NCBI RefSeq assembly: GCF_965233615.1
Contig: NZ_OZ247495.1
Source: Pelagibius sp028280305
GTDB taxonomy: Bacteria; Pseudomonadota; Alphaproteobacteria; Kiloniellales; Kiloniellaceae
DNA length: 64,000 bases
Direction: 5' to 3' (one strand)
Below are positions 17,206-26,220 of this stretch, piece after piece (position 1 is the first letter of the stretch; each line of letters begins with the position of its first letter). The notes beneath the pieces were generated by a model. That model saw nothing but the letters and a program-made list of their open reading frames with translations. It did no database searches and was not told the origin of the DNA. Made by a program: the position numbers and the translations under genes.

Positions 17206-18202
17206 CCGGTTCGGACAGAACCTCGAAGAGGTTCGACGGCATTTCCGGGAACTCGCGGAGACCGGAGGCTACCGACTCTTCAAGCAGTTGCCGGCTCAGC
17301 GCCGCGACCCTCGCCGGCAGTTCTCCCAGCTCGCCGCGTCGCGTCACAAGATAGACCGAGCGCGAGAGACGGGTGAAAGGCGACGGCAAGACCTCTACTT
17401 CGGCCGCAAAACGTGCGGAATCGAGGATGTTCAGGGGCGTTCCAAGGGTCCAGCCGCCGACCATGGCGACCATGGCGAGGATCGAGCGGGATGCCTCGAA
17501 AGAAAAGCGGCGCTCCGCAGAGAAACGATGGCGGCGCAGATGCTGCTCCACCAAGCGCCCGATCGGCATCTTCTCATTGTGATGCACAAAGGGCTTTTGC
17601 TGCAGTTGCGGTAAAGGGGCAGTGTCCTTGTCGAGCACGCCCTTCGCAACGACCAAAGCAAAGGTCTCCGTCAGCAAGGGCAAGACATCGTAGCTGGACG
17701 GATCTTCCGGCGGCAGGCCGGTGATTGCGAGATCCGCTTCCCGGCGCACGAAGAGGTCGGTGATGAAGTCGGAGCGACCGGACACGGCACTGAAAGCGGT
17801 CGTCGGATGAGCACCATGAAGAGCATTGATCAGGCGGGGTGTGATGGAGGCATCGAAGTCGTCGATGACCGCAAAGCGCAGCTGCGGCAGAGAGGACAGA
17901 TTGAGTTCCATCATCTGCGCCTGGGCTTCGGCCACGGCCATCAGGACCTTGCGGGCGTGGCTCAGCAGCAGCGCCCCTGCCGGGGTCGGACGGATCGGAC
18001 GCTCCGAGCGGTCCAGCAGGCGGGTACGGGCAAAACCCTCCAGGTTGGCGATCTGCTGGGACACCGCGGCGGCGCTGGCACCCAGCCGCTCCGCCGCCTT
18101 GGCCATGGAACCCGTTTCGTCCACGGCCACCAGCACCCGCAGCGCTCTCAGGGAGACGTCAAGAGGGGCTTCCGGGTTCATCGCCATCCGATCATCATTC
18201 AT
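17165..18202 (-). CDS. LysR-family regulator, probably of betC and/or the methylamine genes
   Basis: 345 residues. Residues about 15-75 are the LysR helix-turn-helix (LRALRVLVAVDETGSMAKAA, then QQIANLEGFARTRLLDRS), followed by a substrate-binding effector domain. The last 41 bp overlap the 3' end of the MttB gene on the opposite strand. It is divergent from betC, 194 bp away, with an inverted repeat between them, so regulation of choline sulfatase is the simplest proposal. Confidence 0.88.
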   Translation of the reverse strand: MNDDRMAMNPEAPLDVSLRALRVLVAVDETGSMAKAAERLGASAAAVSQQIANLEGFARTRLLDRSERPIRPTPAGALLLSHARKVLMAVAEAQAQMMELNLSSLPQLRFAVIDDFDASITPRLINALHGAHPTTAFSAVSGRSDFITDLFVRREADLAITGLPPEDPSSYDVLPLLTETFALVVAKGVLDKDTAPLPQLQQKPFVHHNEKMPIGRLVEQHLRRHRFSAERRFSFEASRSILAMVAMVGGWTLGTPLNILDSARFAAEVEVLPSPFTRLSRSVYLVTRRGELGELPARVAALSRQLLEESVASGLREFPEMPSNLFEVLSEPVTAAASAPAAAGC

Positions 18203-18214
18203 GTTCAGGTTAAC

Positions 18215-18229
18215 TTATGCCCTTCATAA
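18215..18229. promoter_or_regulatory. Inverted repeat in the lysR-betC divergent promoter
   Basis: TTATG-CCCTT-CATAA is a 15-bp interrupted palindrome of LysR-box type, just upstream of the LysR start at 18202 and in an AT-rich island. It is a likely site for the neighbouring LysR protein. Confidence 0.55.
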
Positions 18230-18396
18230 ACTCAGCTTAATCATAGATCACCCCTCGCCCCTGGAGCCAGAGGTCTCTCTGAAGCCAGAACAGGCCGCTG
18301 GGCAAAGGGTCGAAAAGGGCTTGGGCACCCACAATGCGGCTGGTAGGTGGAGAAACCCGCGTTGCAGCGGTCCAAGTTCAAGAGGGAAAGCGCGAG

Positions 18397-19911
18397 ATGA
18401 GCCGGCAGCCCAACATCCTGATCCTGATGGTCGACCAGTTGACCGGAACGCTCTGTCCGGACGGGCCGGCGGATTTCCTGCATACGCCCAGTCTTAAGGC
18501 CCTGGCCGCCCGGGCGCTGCGCTTCACGAACTGCTACACACCGAGCCCGCTCTGCCTGCCGGCCCGGGCCTCATTCATGACCGGGCTGCTGCCGTCGCGG
18601 ACCGGGGTCTATGACAACGCCGCGGAGTTTCCCGCCAGTCTGCCGACCTTCGCCCACTACCTGCGGCGCGCCGGCTATCGCACGGTGCTGAGCGGCAAGA
18701 TGCATTTCGTCGGGCCCGACCAACTGCACGGCTTCGAGGAGCGCCTCACCACCGACATCTATCCGGCCGATTTCGGCTGGACCCCCGACTACCGCAAAGC
18801 AGGTGAGCGGATCGACTGGTGGTACCACAACCTTGGCTCGGTCACCGGCGCGGGCGTAGCCGAGATCACCAATCAGCTCGAATTCGACGACGAGGTTGCT
18901 TTCCACGGAGAGGCTGAGATTCATCGCCTGGCCAGAGGCGGCGATCCCCGCCCCTGGTGTCTCACCGTCAGCTTCACCCACCCCCACGACCCCTATGTCG
19001 CGCGGCAGGAATTCTGGGACCTCTACGAGGATTGCCCGGCCCTGATGCCTGATGTGCCGGCGCTGTCCTTTGAGGCGCAGGATCCGCACAGCAAACGGAT
19101 ACTGGAGGCCAACGACTTTCGGCGCTTCGATATCACGCCGGCACAGATCGCCCGCGCGCGCCGCGCCTACTTTGCCAACATCTCCTATCTCGACCACAAG
19201 ATCGGACGCCTGCTCGATACCCTGCAGCGCTGCGGCATGAGCGATGACACGGTGGTGCTATTCTGCGCCGATCACGGCGACATGCTGGGCGAGCGCGGCC
19301 TGTGGTTCAAGATGAGCTTCTTTGACGGCTCCGCCCGGGTGCCCTTGATGATCGCCGGACCGGGCTTCGAAGCCGGCCGGACAGACACGCCCGTTTCGGC
19401 ACTCGACATCGCCCCCACCTTGATCGACCTGGCCGGGGTTCCGGCAGACACGATTACTGCCGGACTGGACGGCGAGTCTCTGTTGCCGCTGACGCAGGGG
19501 ATAACCCGCCAGTCACCGGTGCTGATGGAGTATGCCGCGGAGGCGTCCTACGCCCCAATGGTTTCGATCCGTGAAGGCCGCTTCAAGTTCAATCACTGTG
19601 AGTTGGACCCGCCACAGCTCTTTGACCTCGACGCAGATCCCCAGGAACTGACCAACCTGGCGGAAGATCCAACTCAGGCGCAACGGGTTGCGGCCTTCAT
19701 GGATCAGGTCCGCCAGCGTTGGGACATGCAGCGCTTCGATACCGAGGTGCGCGAAAGTCAGGCGCGCCGCTGGATTGTCTACGAGGCTCTGCGCCAGGGA
19801 CGCTACCGGCCGTGGGACCACCAGCCGGACCCGAAGGCTGCGGAGCGCTTCATGCGTAACCACATGGACTTGAACGTCGTCGAGGAAGAAGCCCGCTATC
19901 CGAAGACATAG
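18397..19911 (+). CDS. betC: Choline-sulfatase
   Basis: The start at 18397 (MSRQPNILILMVDQL) has AGAGGGA about 10 bases upstream, giving 504 residues. The sulfatase motif CLPAR (Cys53-x-Pro-x-Arg57) holds the Cys converted to formylglycine. DQ near the N-terminus and CADHGDMLGERGLW supply metal ligands. The C-terminal block (RQGRYRPWDHQPDPK, then NHMDLNVVEEEARYP) is characteristic of BetC. It hydrolyses choline-O-sulfate to choline and sulfate in the cytoplasm. No betA/betB is nearby, so further oxidation must be encoded elsewhere. It converges with the Na/Pi transporter gene. Confidence 0.93.
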   Translation: MSRQPNILILMVDQLTGTLCPDGPADFLHTPSLKALAARALRFTNCYTPSPLCLPARASFMTGLLPSRTGVYDNAAEFPASLPTFAHYLRRAGYRTVLSGKMHFVGPDQLHGFEERLTTDIYPADFGWTPDYRKAGERIDWWYHNLGSVTGAGVAEITNQLEFDDEVAFHGEAEIHRLARGGDPRPWCLTVSFTHPHDPYVARQEFWDLYEDCPALMPDVPALSFEAQDPHSKRILEANDFRRFDITPAQIARARRAYFANISYLDHKIGRLLDTLQRCGMSDDTVVLFCADHGDMLGERGLWFKMSFFDGSARVPLMIAGPGFEAGRTDTPVSALDIAPTLIDLAGVPADTITAGLDGESLLPLTQGITRQSPVLMEYAAEASYAPMVSIREGRFKFNHCELDPPQLFDLDADPQELTNLAEDPTQAQRVAAFMDQVRQRWDMQRFDTEVRESQARRWIVYEALRQGRYRPWDHQPDPKAAERFMRNHMDLNVVEEEARYPKT

Positions 19912-19925
19912 CCGCGCTGGCCCTG

Positions 19926-21542
19926 TCAGTGGGCCGGACGGGGCTCCAGAATCGGATAGGCCGCGGTCGAGAGATGAGAATTGATCCGGCGAAAGTCCCG
20001 CAGAATGTCCAGGTGCAGAACCGAGGTATTCATCGATTCCACCCGGCCTTCGTTGAGCCGCTTGAAGTGCTGCCGGTTGGAGCGGTCCACCCGCTCCCGG
20101 TAACGACGCTTCTCGATGAGCAGTTGCTCGGCCAGTTCTCCGTCCTCGGTCAGAAACACATCCAGCGCCAGCCTGAAGTTACTGACCAGGCCTTCATGAA
20201 GATCGAGTATCTCGGCCCAGCCTTCCGGTGAAAACTCGGTCTCCGCAAGCTTGCGGCTGCGCGCCAGGTCCATCAGGTTGTGATCGACGATGTCGCCGAT
20301 GTGCTCGAGATTGGTGCTGAACTCGAAGATCGCACTCGCCCGGGCGGCCTGTTCGGTGGTCAAGCGCTCCCGCATAATCGAGGCGACGAAGAGGATGACC
20401 TCCCGGTGCAGGGAATCGACGATCTCGTCGCGCTCCCGAATCAAAGGAACCAGCCGCTTGTCGCGAAAGGCCTCGATGGTGTCGTTCAGCATCTGGTGTA
20501 CCGTCTCGGCCGCCCGCAGCACTTCGCGCGAGCAAGCGGCGAGGGCTCTGTCCGGCCGCTCCAGGTCCGCTTCCTGAAGATAGATCGGCACGCCCAGGTC
20601 GACTTGATCCGTGACCGGGGCCGCCGGCTGCATCCGGGCGATCCTTTTGCAGATCGTTTCGACAAAGGGCAGAAACAGCAACGCCAGGGCAGCGTTGAAC
20701 AGCAGGTGGAAAAACACCACGAGGTTATCAGCCGCCAGCCCCGTCGCCGCAGCCAGGTTCGTCAGCTGAACCACGAAGGGAGCAACCGCTATGGCGCAGA
20801 GGACTCGCAGAGCGAGGTTCCCCAGTGGGATGACTCGCCCTTCCCAATCCTCACTCCAACTCGCGATCAAGGCCGGGGTACCGGAAGCCAGGTTGACCCC
20901 AACGACCAGTGCGAAACCCGCTTCGATGCCGATCAAACCTTCGGCGGCAAAGCTGGCGACCAGCAGAACGGTGGCCAGGCTCGAATAAGTCGCCAGTGTC
21001 AGCAAGGCACCGACCAGGACGGCCAGAGCAAGGTCTTCGCCCAAGGCAGCGAGGATCAGCGAGACGGTCTCCGAAGACTTCAATTCCTGCGTCGCGCCGG
21101 AGATGAGCGAGAGAGCCAGAAGTACGAAACCGAGACCGAGAGCAAAGCGGCCAAGGTTCCGGTGGGTCTTGCCGGAGGTGACCATAAAGACCACGACGCC
21201 GACCATGATGAGTGGCGGCGAAAGCGCCGCAACATTCTGCGAAAGGACCACCGCCGCGACCGCCGAGCCGACATCGGCACCCAGCGCTGCTGCAAGACCG
21301 AGTGCCGCCAAGAGCCTGCCCCGCGACGCAAAGCTCGATACCATGGTGACGACGGCAGTCCCGGACTGTAGGGCCGCGGCCGTCACAACGCCGAAGCCCA
21401 AGGCGGACAGGCGGTTGCCCGCAATCTTCTTCAGCGCGCGTTCGAGTTGGGTAGGGAAAGCCCGCTCAAGAGCCGTTCTTACGGTGCGAACGCCCCAGAC
21501 GAGAAGCGCAACAGCGCCGAGAAGTGCCAGCAGCGTTTCCAT
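19926..21542 (-). CDS. Na+/Pi cotransporter family protein with C-terminal PhoU-like domain
   Basis: About 538 residues from the ATG at 21540-21542. The N-terminal ~300 residues hold repeated NptA-type membrane segments with QSGTAVVTMVSSFASRG and a second repeat GTPALIASW. The QSS-like pair is less canonical than in NptA. The C-terminal ~200 residues are helical and PhoU-like (REVLRAAETVHQMLND, EFSTNLEHIGDIVDHNL). The family imports phosphate with sodium; several homologues have other or unknown substrates. It is a single-gene unit converging on betC, with no pho box that I could identify. Confidence 0.85.
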   Translation of the reverse strand: METLLALLGAVALLVWGVRTVRTALERAFPTQLERALKKIAGNRLSALGFGVVTAAALQSGTAVVTMVSSFASRGRLLAALGLAAALGADVGSAVAAVVLSQNVAALSPPLIMVGVVVFMVTSGKTHRNLGRFALGLGFVLLALSLISGATQELKSSETVSLILAALGEDLALAVLVGALLTLATYSSLATVLLVASFAAEGLIGIEAGFALVVGVNLASGTPALIASWSEDWEGRVIPLGNLALRVLCAIAVAPFVVQLTNLAAATGLAADNLVVFFHLLFNAALALLFLPFVETICKRIARMQPAAPVTDQVDLGVPIYLQEADLERPDRALAACSREVLRAAETVHQMLNDTIEAFRDKRLVPLIRERDEIVDSLHREVILFVASIMRERLTTEQAARASAIFEFSTNLEHIGDIVDHNLMDLARSRKLAETEFSPEGWAEILDLHEGLVSNFRLALDVFLTEDGELAEQLLIEKRRYRERVDRSNRQHFKRLNEGRVESMNTSVLHLDILRDFRRINSHLSTAAYPILEPRPAH

Positions 21543-21757
21543 CACCCAGCCTCGCAGTTACCACCATAGACTTCGCGAACTCCAGGCACAGCGATGCTCA
21601 AACCACCTCTCACTCTCTTGTCCGATGCGAATCCTAAAGCGCCTCCTAATACTAAGGGAGCTATTGGAGGCAGCCAAGGCGTTCGTTTTGCCGGTAGATC
21701 GGGCCCGAAGAGGTGACTGCCCGCACAGCATACCCAGACAACACCCGACTTCGGCGC

Positions 21758-22723
21758 TCAATCCGATTGCGGAAACGAGCGCTCCGACGGGTCCACGCTT
21801 TCGATGTAGTCGCGGATCATGGTCAAAAGAATCTGCTCACCTCTGTCCAAGCGGGTGCGGTCGTTGGTGACCAGATGCACATCGACGGCCGGCAGATCGA
21901 CATACGGCGGAAGCTGCCATAGGCGACCGTCGCGAACATCCCGCTCCATGGCATGGACCGGCAATGAGCCGATGCCCATTCCGGCCATGATCATTCGGCG
22001 CACCTCTTCCAGGTTAGAGGAGACACCTGTCGGTTCCTCGCCCAACTGGTGGCTGCGCCGCAGATCGGCCACCGGGTGCAGCGCATCCGACAACTGATCG
22101 GTCTTGAAGGAAACATAGGTGCTGTCGCGCATCTCATCCATAGTCACGTCCCTGCGCCCAAAAAGCGGATGACTCGACCCGCAGAAGAATCCGAACTGCT
22201 CGCGAAACAGGACCGATGTGTTCAGGCGGCGTTGCTGGTGCGAAAGCAGGCAGATGCCGAAAGAGCAGAGTCCGTTCCGCACGGTGCGGATCACCTCGAC
22301 ACTCGGCATCACATCCAGAGTGAAAGTGACCGCCGGGTAGCGCCGGTGGAAGCGCCCCAGGAGTTCATCGAAAGGCGGAAAGACGACATAGCTCACGGTC
22401 GCAATCCGGATCGCGCCGGCAACATCCTGATCGGCATCGCTGAGCAAGCCGCCGAGTTGACCCAGGGTGTCCAGAACCTTTCGGCTCTCCCGATAGAGAA
22501 CGGCACCGTGCTCGGTCAGGGCGAAGCGGCCGCCGCCGCGCTCGACCAGGCGCCGGCCGACTTGGTCTTCCAACCGCTTCAAGGCGCTGCTGATGGTGGG
22601 CTGGGTGCGCATCAGCCGGTTTGCGCCCCGCGTGATACTGCCCTCATCGACAATGACCACAAAGGTGCGTAGCAAATTCCAATCAAGGTCTCCGAAAGCG
22701 TCGCGCGCCAGATAGTCCGTCAT
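21758..22723 (-). CDS. LysR-family regulator divergent from an SDR gene
   Basis: I use ATG 22721-22723 (MTDYLARDAFGDLDWNLLRT), giving 321 residues. The upstream frame to 23344 is the shadow of the SDR gene. The HTH lies at residues about 16-60 (FVVIVDEGSITRGANRLMRT, then QPTISSALKRLEDQVGRRL). The effector domain follows (IRIATVSYVVFPPFDELL). It is divergent from the SDR. Its upstream element ATAGATTCTATCAAT recurs before the second polyamine operon, so it may control both loci. Confidence 0.88.
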   Translation of the reverse strand: MTDYLARDAFGDLDWNLLRTFVVIVDEGSITRGANRLMRTQPTISSALKRLEDQVGRRLVERGGGRFALTEHGAVLYRESRKVLDTLGQLGGLLSDADQDVAGAIRIATVSYVVFPPFDELLGRFHRRYPAVTFTLDVMPSVEVIRTVRNGLCSFGICLLSHQQRRLNTSVLFREQFGFFCGSSHPLFGRRDVTMDEMRDSTYVSFKTDQLSDALHPVADLRRSHQLGEEPTGVSSNLEEVRRMIMAGMGIGSLPVHAMERDVRDGRLWQLPPYVDLPAVDVHLVTNDRTRLDRGEQILLTMIRDYIESVDPSERSFPQSD

Positions 22724-22739
22724 ACCGTCTGCCCGTGAA

Positions 22740-22754
22740 ATAGATTCTATCAAT
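22740..22754. promoter_or_regulatory. Candidate LysR-type operator, copy 1
   Basis: ATAGATTCTATCAAT lies 17 bp upstream of the LysR start. It includes the 11-bp palindrome ATAGA-T-TCTAT (22740-22750). A near-identical element, ATAGATTTTATCAAT, occurs at 30480-30494. Confidence 0.5.
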
Positions 22755-22916
22755 ACTGTTATTGTCTCACAGAGATACAGAGAATGTCTATCGCCGGCCG
22801 GCCAAGCGGCTGCGCAGCGGCCGGAGGTGGGGTACGATCCGCAACTTGGGGATCGCTTCGAGTCCCCGCCTTCAGACGTCAAGCGGGGCCGGATCTGGTG
22901 CAACAGGGGGAAAAAG

Positions 22917-23681
22917 GTGAATCGGTTTAATCTTGATGGGGCTCTGGCGCTGGTCACCGGCGCCAGCCGCGGCATCGGCAAAGCGATCGCAATCGGATTT
23001 GCAGAGGCGGGCGCGGATCTGGTCATAACCGCGCGCTCTGCCGCTGCACTCACCGACACCGCAGCGGCGGTACGGGCATCGGGACGGCGGTGCCACGTCT
23101 TCACAGCCGATGTCGCGGAGGTCGCGAGTATTGAGAGTCTCTTCGCCGAAATGGACGCCGCCGGGTTACGTGCAAGCCTGCTTTTGAACAACGCGGGAAT
23201 GGAAGAGGTGCGTCCCTCCGTGGAGGTCGACGAAGTCCTCTGGGATCGCATCCTGGACACCAACCTGAAAGGTGCCTTCTTTGTCGCCCGGCAGTTTGCC
23301 GCGAGGCTGCTGGAACACGGGCAACCGGGTACGATCATCAACACCTGTTCCCTCGCCTCCGCCGTCGGTGTTCCGACCGCCGTGCCCTACACCGCCTCAA
23401 AGTCCGGCATGCTCGGCATGACGCGTGCCCTCAGCAGCGAATGGTCGCCGAGCGGCATCCGTGTGAATGGTATCGGCCCAGGTTATTTCCGCACCGAGTT
23501 GACGGAGGTGTTCTACGAGGATGCGGCGTGGCGCAGCGCCATGTTGGCGAAAATCCCCATGAAACGATTCGGCGAACTGGAGGACCTGATCGGCACGGCG
23601 ATCTATCTCGCCTCTCCGGCTTCCACATACGTGACCGGGCAGCTTGTCTTCGTCGACGGCGGTTACCTCGCTTCCATCTGA
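22917..23681 (+). CDS. Short-chain dehydrogenase/reductase (SDR)
   Basis: The GTG at 22917 is preceded by AGGGGGA and gives 254 residues (NRFNLDGALALVTGASRGIG). The NAD(P) motif TGASRGIG, the NNAG motif and the catalytic YTASK after a Ser-rich strand are all present, as is the C-terminal TGQLVFVDGGY of classical SDRs. Best general match: gluconate 5-dehydrogenase or 3-oxoacyl reductase-like enzymes. It is divergent from a LysR gene and about 225 bp upstream of the first polyamine-type operon, so it may oxidise or reduce a product of that transport substrate. Substrate unknown. Confidence 0.88.
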   Translation: MNRFNLDGALALVTGASRGIGKAIAIGFAEAGADLVITARSAAALTDTAAAVRASGRRCHVFTADVAEVASIESLFAEMDAAGLRASLLLNNAGMEEVRPSVEVDEVLWDRILDTNLKGAFFVARQFAARLLEHGQPGTIINTCSLASAVGVPTAVPYTASKSGMLGMTRALSSEWSPSGIRVNGIGPGYFRTELTEVFYEDAAWRSAMLAKIPMKRFGELEDLIGTAIYLASPASTYVTGQLVFVDGGYLASI

Positions 23682-23821
23682 CCTGTCAAACTCAAGACTT
23701 TGCTGAAATATCGGCCGCATGCCTCCCGAGCGGGATAGCCGGGCGGTCTACACAACTCTACGCGGCAAAACTGTTGCTTCGACCGTTCGCCTGACAACGA
23801 CCAACAGTCAGGACAGATCAA

Positions 23822-23835
23822 GTTGTATATACAAC
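23822..23835. promoter_or_regulatory. Perfect palindrome, probable GntR-type operator of the first polyamine-type operon
   Basis: GTTGTATATACAAC is a perfect 14-bp AT-centred palindrome in an otherwise GC-rich region, 73 bp upstream of the ABC ATPase. Its shape (TTGTA...TACAA) matches sites of GntR/FadR-type regulators. No GntR gene is in the window. Confidence 0.6.
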
Positions 23836-23907
23836 GCTTGACAGGCAGAGAGGTGCCTGCAACGGTTTTGGTTCTTGCGAAAATTCTGTGTTCCGGAAGG
23901 CAGGGAA

Positions 23908-25017
23908 GTGGCCGCACCAGCCTGCATGGTCGAGATTTGCGACGTCTCGAAATCCTTTGGGGATTTCCGCGCGGTCGACGACGCTTCGCTGGCGCTGCCC
24001 AAGGGAGAGTTCCTGACCATCCTCGGCCCAAGCGGTTGCGGCAAGACCACCCTGCTGCGCATGATCGCCGGCTTCAGCAAGCCGGACGCCGGCAAGATCC
24101 TGATCAACGGCGGGGAAGTCGAAAATGTCCCGCCCCATAAGCGCTCGATCGGCATGGTGTTCCAGCGCCTGGCGCTCTTTCCGCATATGACCGCCGCCCA
24201 GAACGTCGCCTATCCCTTGAAGATGCGCGGTTTCGACCCGAAGACCATTCCCGATCGCGTCAGCGAGTATCTGAAGCTGGTTCGATTGCAGGGTTATGAA
24301 GAACGCCGGCCGCATCAGTTGAGCGGTGGCCAGCAACAGCGGGTCGCCATCGCCAGGGCGTTGTCCTTCAGCCCGGACCTGCTGTTGCTGGACGAGCCGC
24401 TGTCGGCGCTCGACAAGAAACTGCGCGAGGAAATGCAGCTCGAATTCCGGCGCATTCAACAAGAGTTGGGCGTCACCACCATCAACGTCACCCATGACCA
24501 GCGTGAAGCGCTGGTGATGTCCGACAAGATCATCGTGATGAACGCCGGACGCATTCAACAGTCCGACAGCCCGGAGGCGGTGTATCGCGCGCCGTCCAAC
24601 CGTTTCGTCGCCAACTTTGTCGGGCTTACCGCGCTCTTCGGCGGCGCGATCGAAAGGGTCGATGACGAGGGGGTGGTCGTACGCGTCGGCGAGCTGGCTT
24701 TGCGGGCAAGGGCCGGTGAAGCGCTGCCCCCCGGCGCCTCTGTCGACTGCGCCATTCGGGCGGAGCAGATTCGGATTCTGGCCGACGACGAAGAGAACGA
24801 TGCCGGCCGCTTTGACAACACGGTCACCGGCAAGGTCGATCAGCGCATCTTCGAGGGGGATCGCATGGTCTACCAAGTCACGGTTCCCAAGCTGGCCGAT
24901 GCTACGCTCTTCGTCTTCGACCATGACCCCACCCACCACGCCGAGCGCGGCCAGTCAGGCGCTTTGAAGCTGGCCTGGAACGCAAGGGACATGCTGACTT
25001 TTCCAACCAACCCATAA
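23908..25017 (+). CDS. Spermidine/putrescine-type ABC transporter ATPase (system 1)
   Basis: The GTG at 23908 has GGAAGG just upstream; an ATG at 23926 is the alternative. The product (about 369 residues) has Walker A GPSGCGKT, signature LSGGQQQRV and Walker B LLLLDEPLSALD. The C-terminal TOBE domain (residues about 285-365) is typical of PotA. It energises import with the two permeases at 26221 and 27135 and the binding protein at 25046. Probably first gene of the operon behind the TTGTATATACAA palindrome. Confidence 0.9.
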   Translation: MAAPACMVEICDVSKSFGDFRAVDDASLALPKGEFLTILGPSGCGKTTLLRMIAGFSKPDAGKILINGGEVENVPPHKRSIGMVFQRLALFPHMTAAQNVAYPLKMRGFDPKTIPDRVSEYLKLVRLQGYEERRPHQLSGGQQQRVAIARALSFSPDLLLLDEPLSALDKKLREEMQLEFRRIQQELGVTTINVTHDQREALVMSDKIIVMNAGRIQQSDSPEAVYRAPSNRFVANFVGLTALFGGAIERVDDEGVVVRVGELALRARAGEALPPGASVDCAIRAEQIRILADDEENDAGRFDNTVTGKVDQRIFEGDRMVYQVTVPKLADATLFVFDHDPTHHAERGQSGALKLAWNARDMLTFPTNP

Positions 25018-25045
25018 AAACGCCGTCATAAACAAGGAGGCTTCG

Positions 25046-26149
25046 ATGTCAGATAAAAACACCCCCTTCGGTTTCGACCGCCGCCGCTTTCTGCAGGGAT
25101 CGGCGCTCGCCGCTGGCGCCCTGGCCCTGCCACAGTTCGCCCTCGCCCATGGGCACACCAAAAAACCGAGCGAGCTGATCGTGCGGGCCTGGGGCGGCGC
25201 CTGGGGGGAATCACTGAAGGCCGGCGTCGCCGACCCCTTCACCGCTGCCACGGGCATTCCCGTGCGCCTGGACTTCACCGAGGACAACGAAATCAAGCCG
25301 AAGATCTGGGCCGCCGTCGACCAGGGCCGGGTGCCCCCAATCCATGTGAACTGGGACACCACCACGAACGCCACCATCTCGGCCCTGCGCGGTGCCACCG
25401 TCGACCTTGGCGATCTGAAAGGTCTGGACGGGCTGCTGTCCATCGCCAAGCCGACCGGCATCGACGGTTGGCCCCTGGTGAACACCTATTCCTATGTCTA
25501 TGTCTGCGCCTACCGGCCAGAGGCTTTCCCGGACGGACCGCCCAAGTCCTGGCGGGTGATGCTCGATCCGAAATTCAAGGGCCGCGTCGCGCTCTATGAC
25601 GACGGGATCGGCTTCAATCCCATCGCCGTCATTGCCGGCGGCGGCACGGCGGCCGACATCCCGAGCAACATGGAACCGGCTTATGCCTTCTACCGCGACC
25701 TGAAGAAGAACGAGCCCTTGCTGGGCGAAGATGCGGACTTCACCACTTGGTTCCAGAATGGTGAAATCGACATCGCCTGCACCATCTCGGTGAACGCCCG
25801 GGCGGCAAAGCAAAAGGGCATCAACGTCGAATGGACGGTGCCGCAGGAAGGCTGCAAGGTCGACACCGACGGCCTGTGGATTCCCAAGGGCCTGCCAGAG
25901 AATGAAGAGTATTGGTCCAAGCGCTTCATTGAGTTCGCCGTCACCCGCGAAGCGCAGGAGAAATGGTGTTCCCTGCTCGGCCTGCCGCCGGTGTTCCCCG
26001 GCCTTGAGCCGCCGGCCGATCTTGCCGGCGATCCTTCCTATCCGACCGCGCCGGCGGATTTCGAAAAGCTCGTCAGCGTCCCCTCGCCTATTCTGGTCGA
26101 GAACCAGCCGATCTGGTTCGCCAAGTTCAGCGAGATCATGCAAGGCTGA
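25046..26149 (+). CDS. Tat-exported polyamine-type ABC substrate-binding protein (system 1)
   Basis: 367 residues starting with a good AAGGAGG site. The N-terminus contains a twin-arginine signal (DRRRFLQGSALAAGALALPQ, cleaved near ALAHG), so it should be folded before export. The mature protein is a PotD-like class of SBP (LIVRAWGGAWGESLKAG, VNTYSYVYVCAY). Tat export of an ABC binding protein is less common than Sec but known. The ligand is probably an amine or related compound; it cannot be read from the sequence. Confidence 0.88.
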   Translation: MSDKNTPFGFDRRRFLQGSALAAGALALPQFALAHGHTKKPSELIVRAWGGAWGESLKAGVADPFTAATGIPVRLDFTEDNEIKPKIWAAVDQGRVPPIHVNWDTTTNATISALRGATVDLGDLKGLDGLLSIAKPTGIDGWPLVNTYSYVYVCAYRPEAFPDGPPKSWRVMLDPKFKGRVALYDDGIGFNPIAVIAGGGTAADIPSNMEPAYAFYRDLKKNEPLLGEDADFTTWFQNGEIDIACTISVNARAAKQKGINVEWTVPQEGCKVDTDGLWIPKGLPENEEYWSKRFIEFAVTREAQEKWCSLLGLPPVFPGLEPPADLAGDPSYPTAPADFEKLVSVPSPILVENQPIWFAKFSEIMQG

Positions 26150-26162
26150 TCCGCTCAGGGAC

Positions 26163-26190
26163 CGGCCCCGGGATCCAGGTTCCGGGGCCG
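26163..26190 (+). other. Intercistronic hairpin after the system 1 binding protein
   Basis: CGGCCCCGG (26163-26171) pairs with CCGGGGCCG (26182-26190), 14 bp beyond the stop codon and before the permease genes. There is no T-run. It is likely to stabilise the upstream mRNA rather than terminate. Confidence 0.6.
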
Positions 26191-26220
26191 TCTCGTCTCC
26201 GCCTCGATGGATCCATATCC

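Noticed and set aside
22724..23344. N-terminal extension of the LysR protein
   Set aside because: It is antisense to the SDR gene; the LysR helix-turn-helix starts right after the chosen ATG at 22723.
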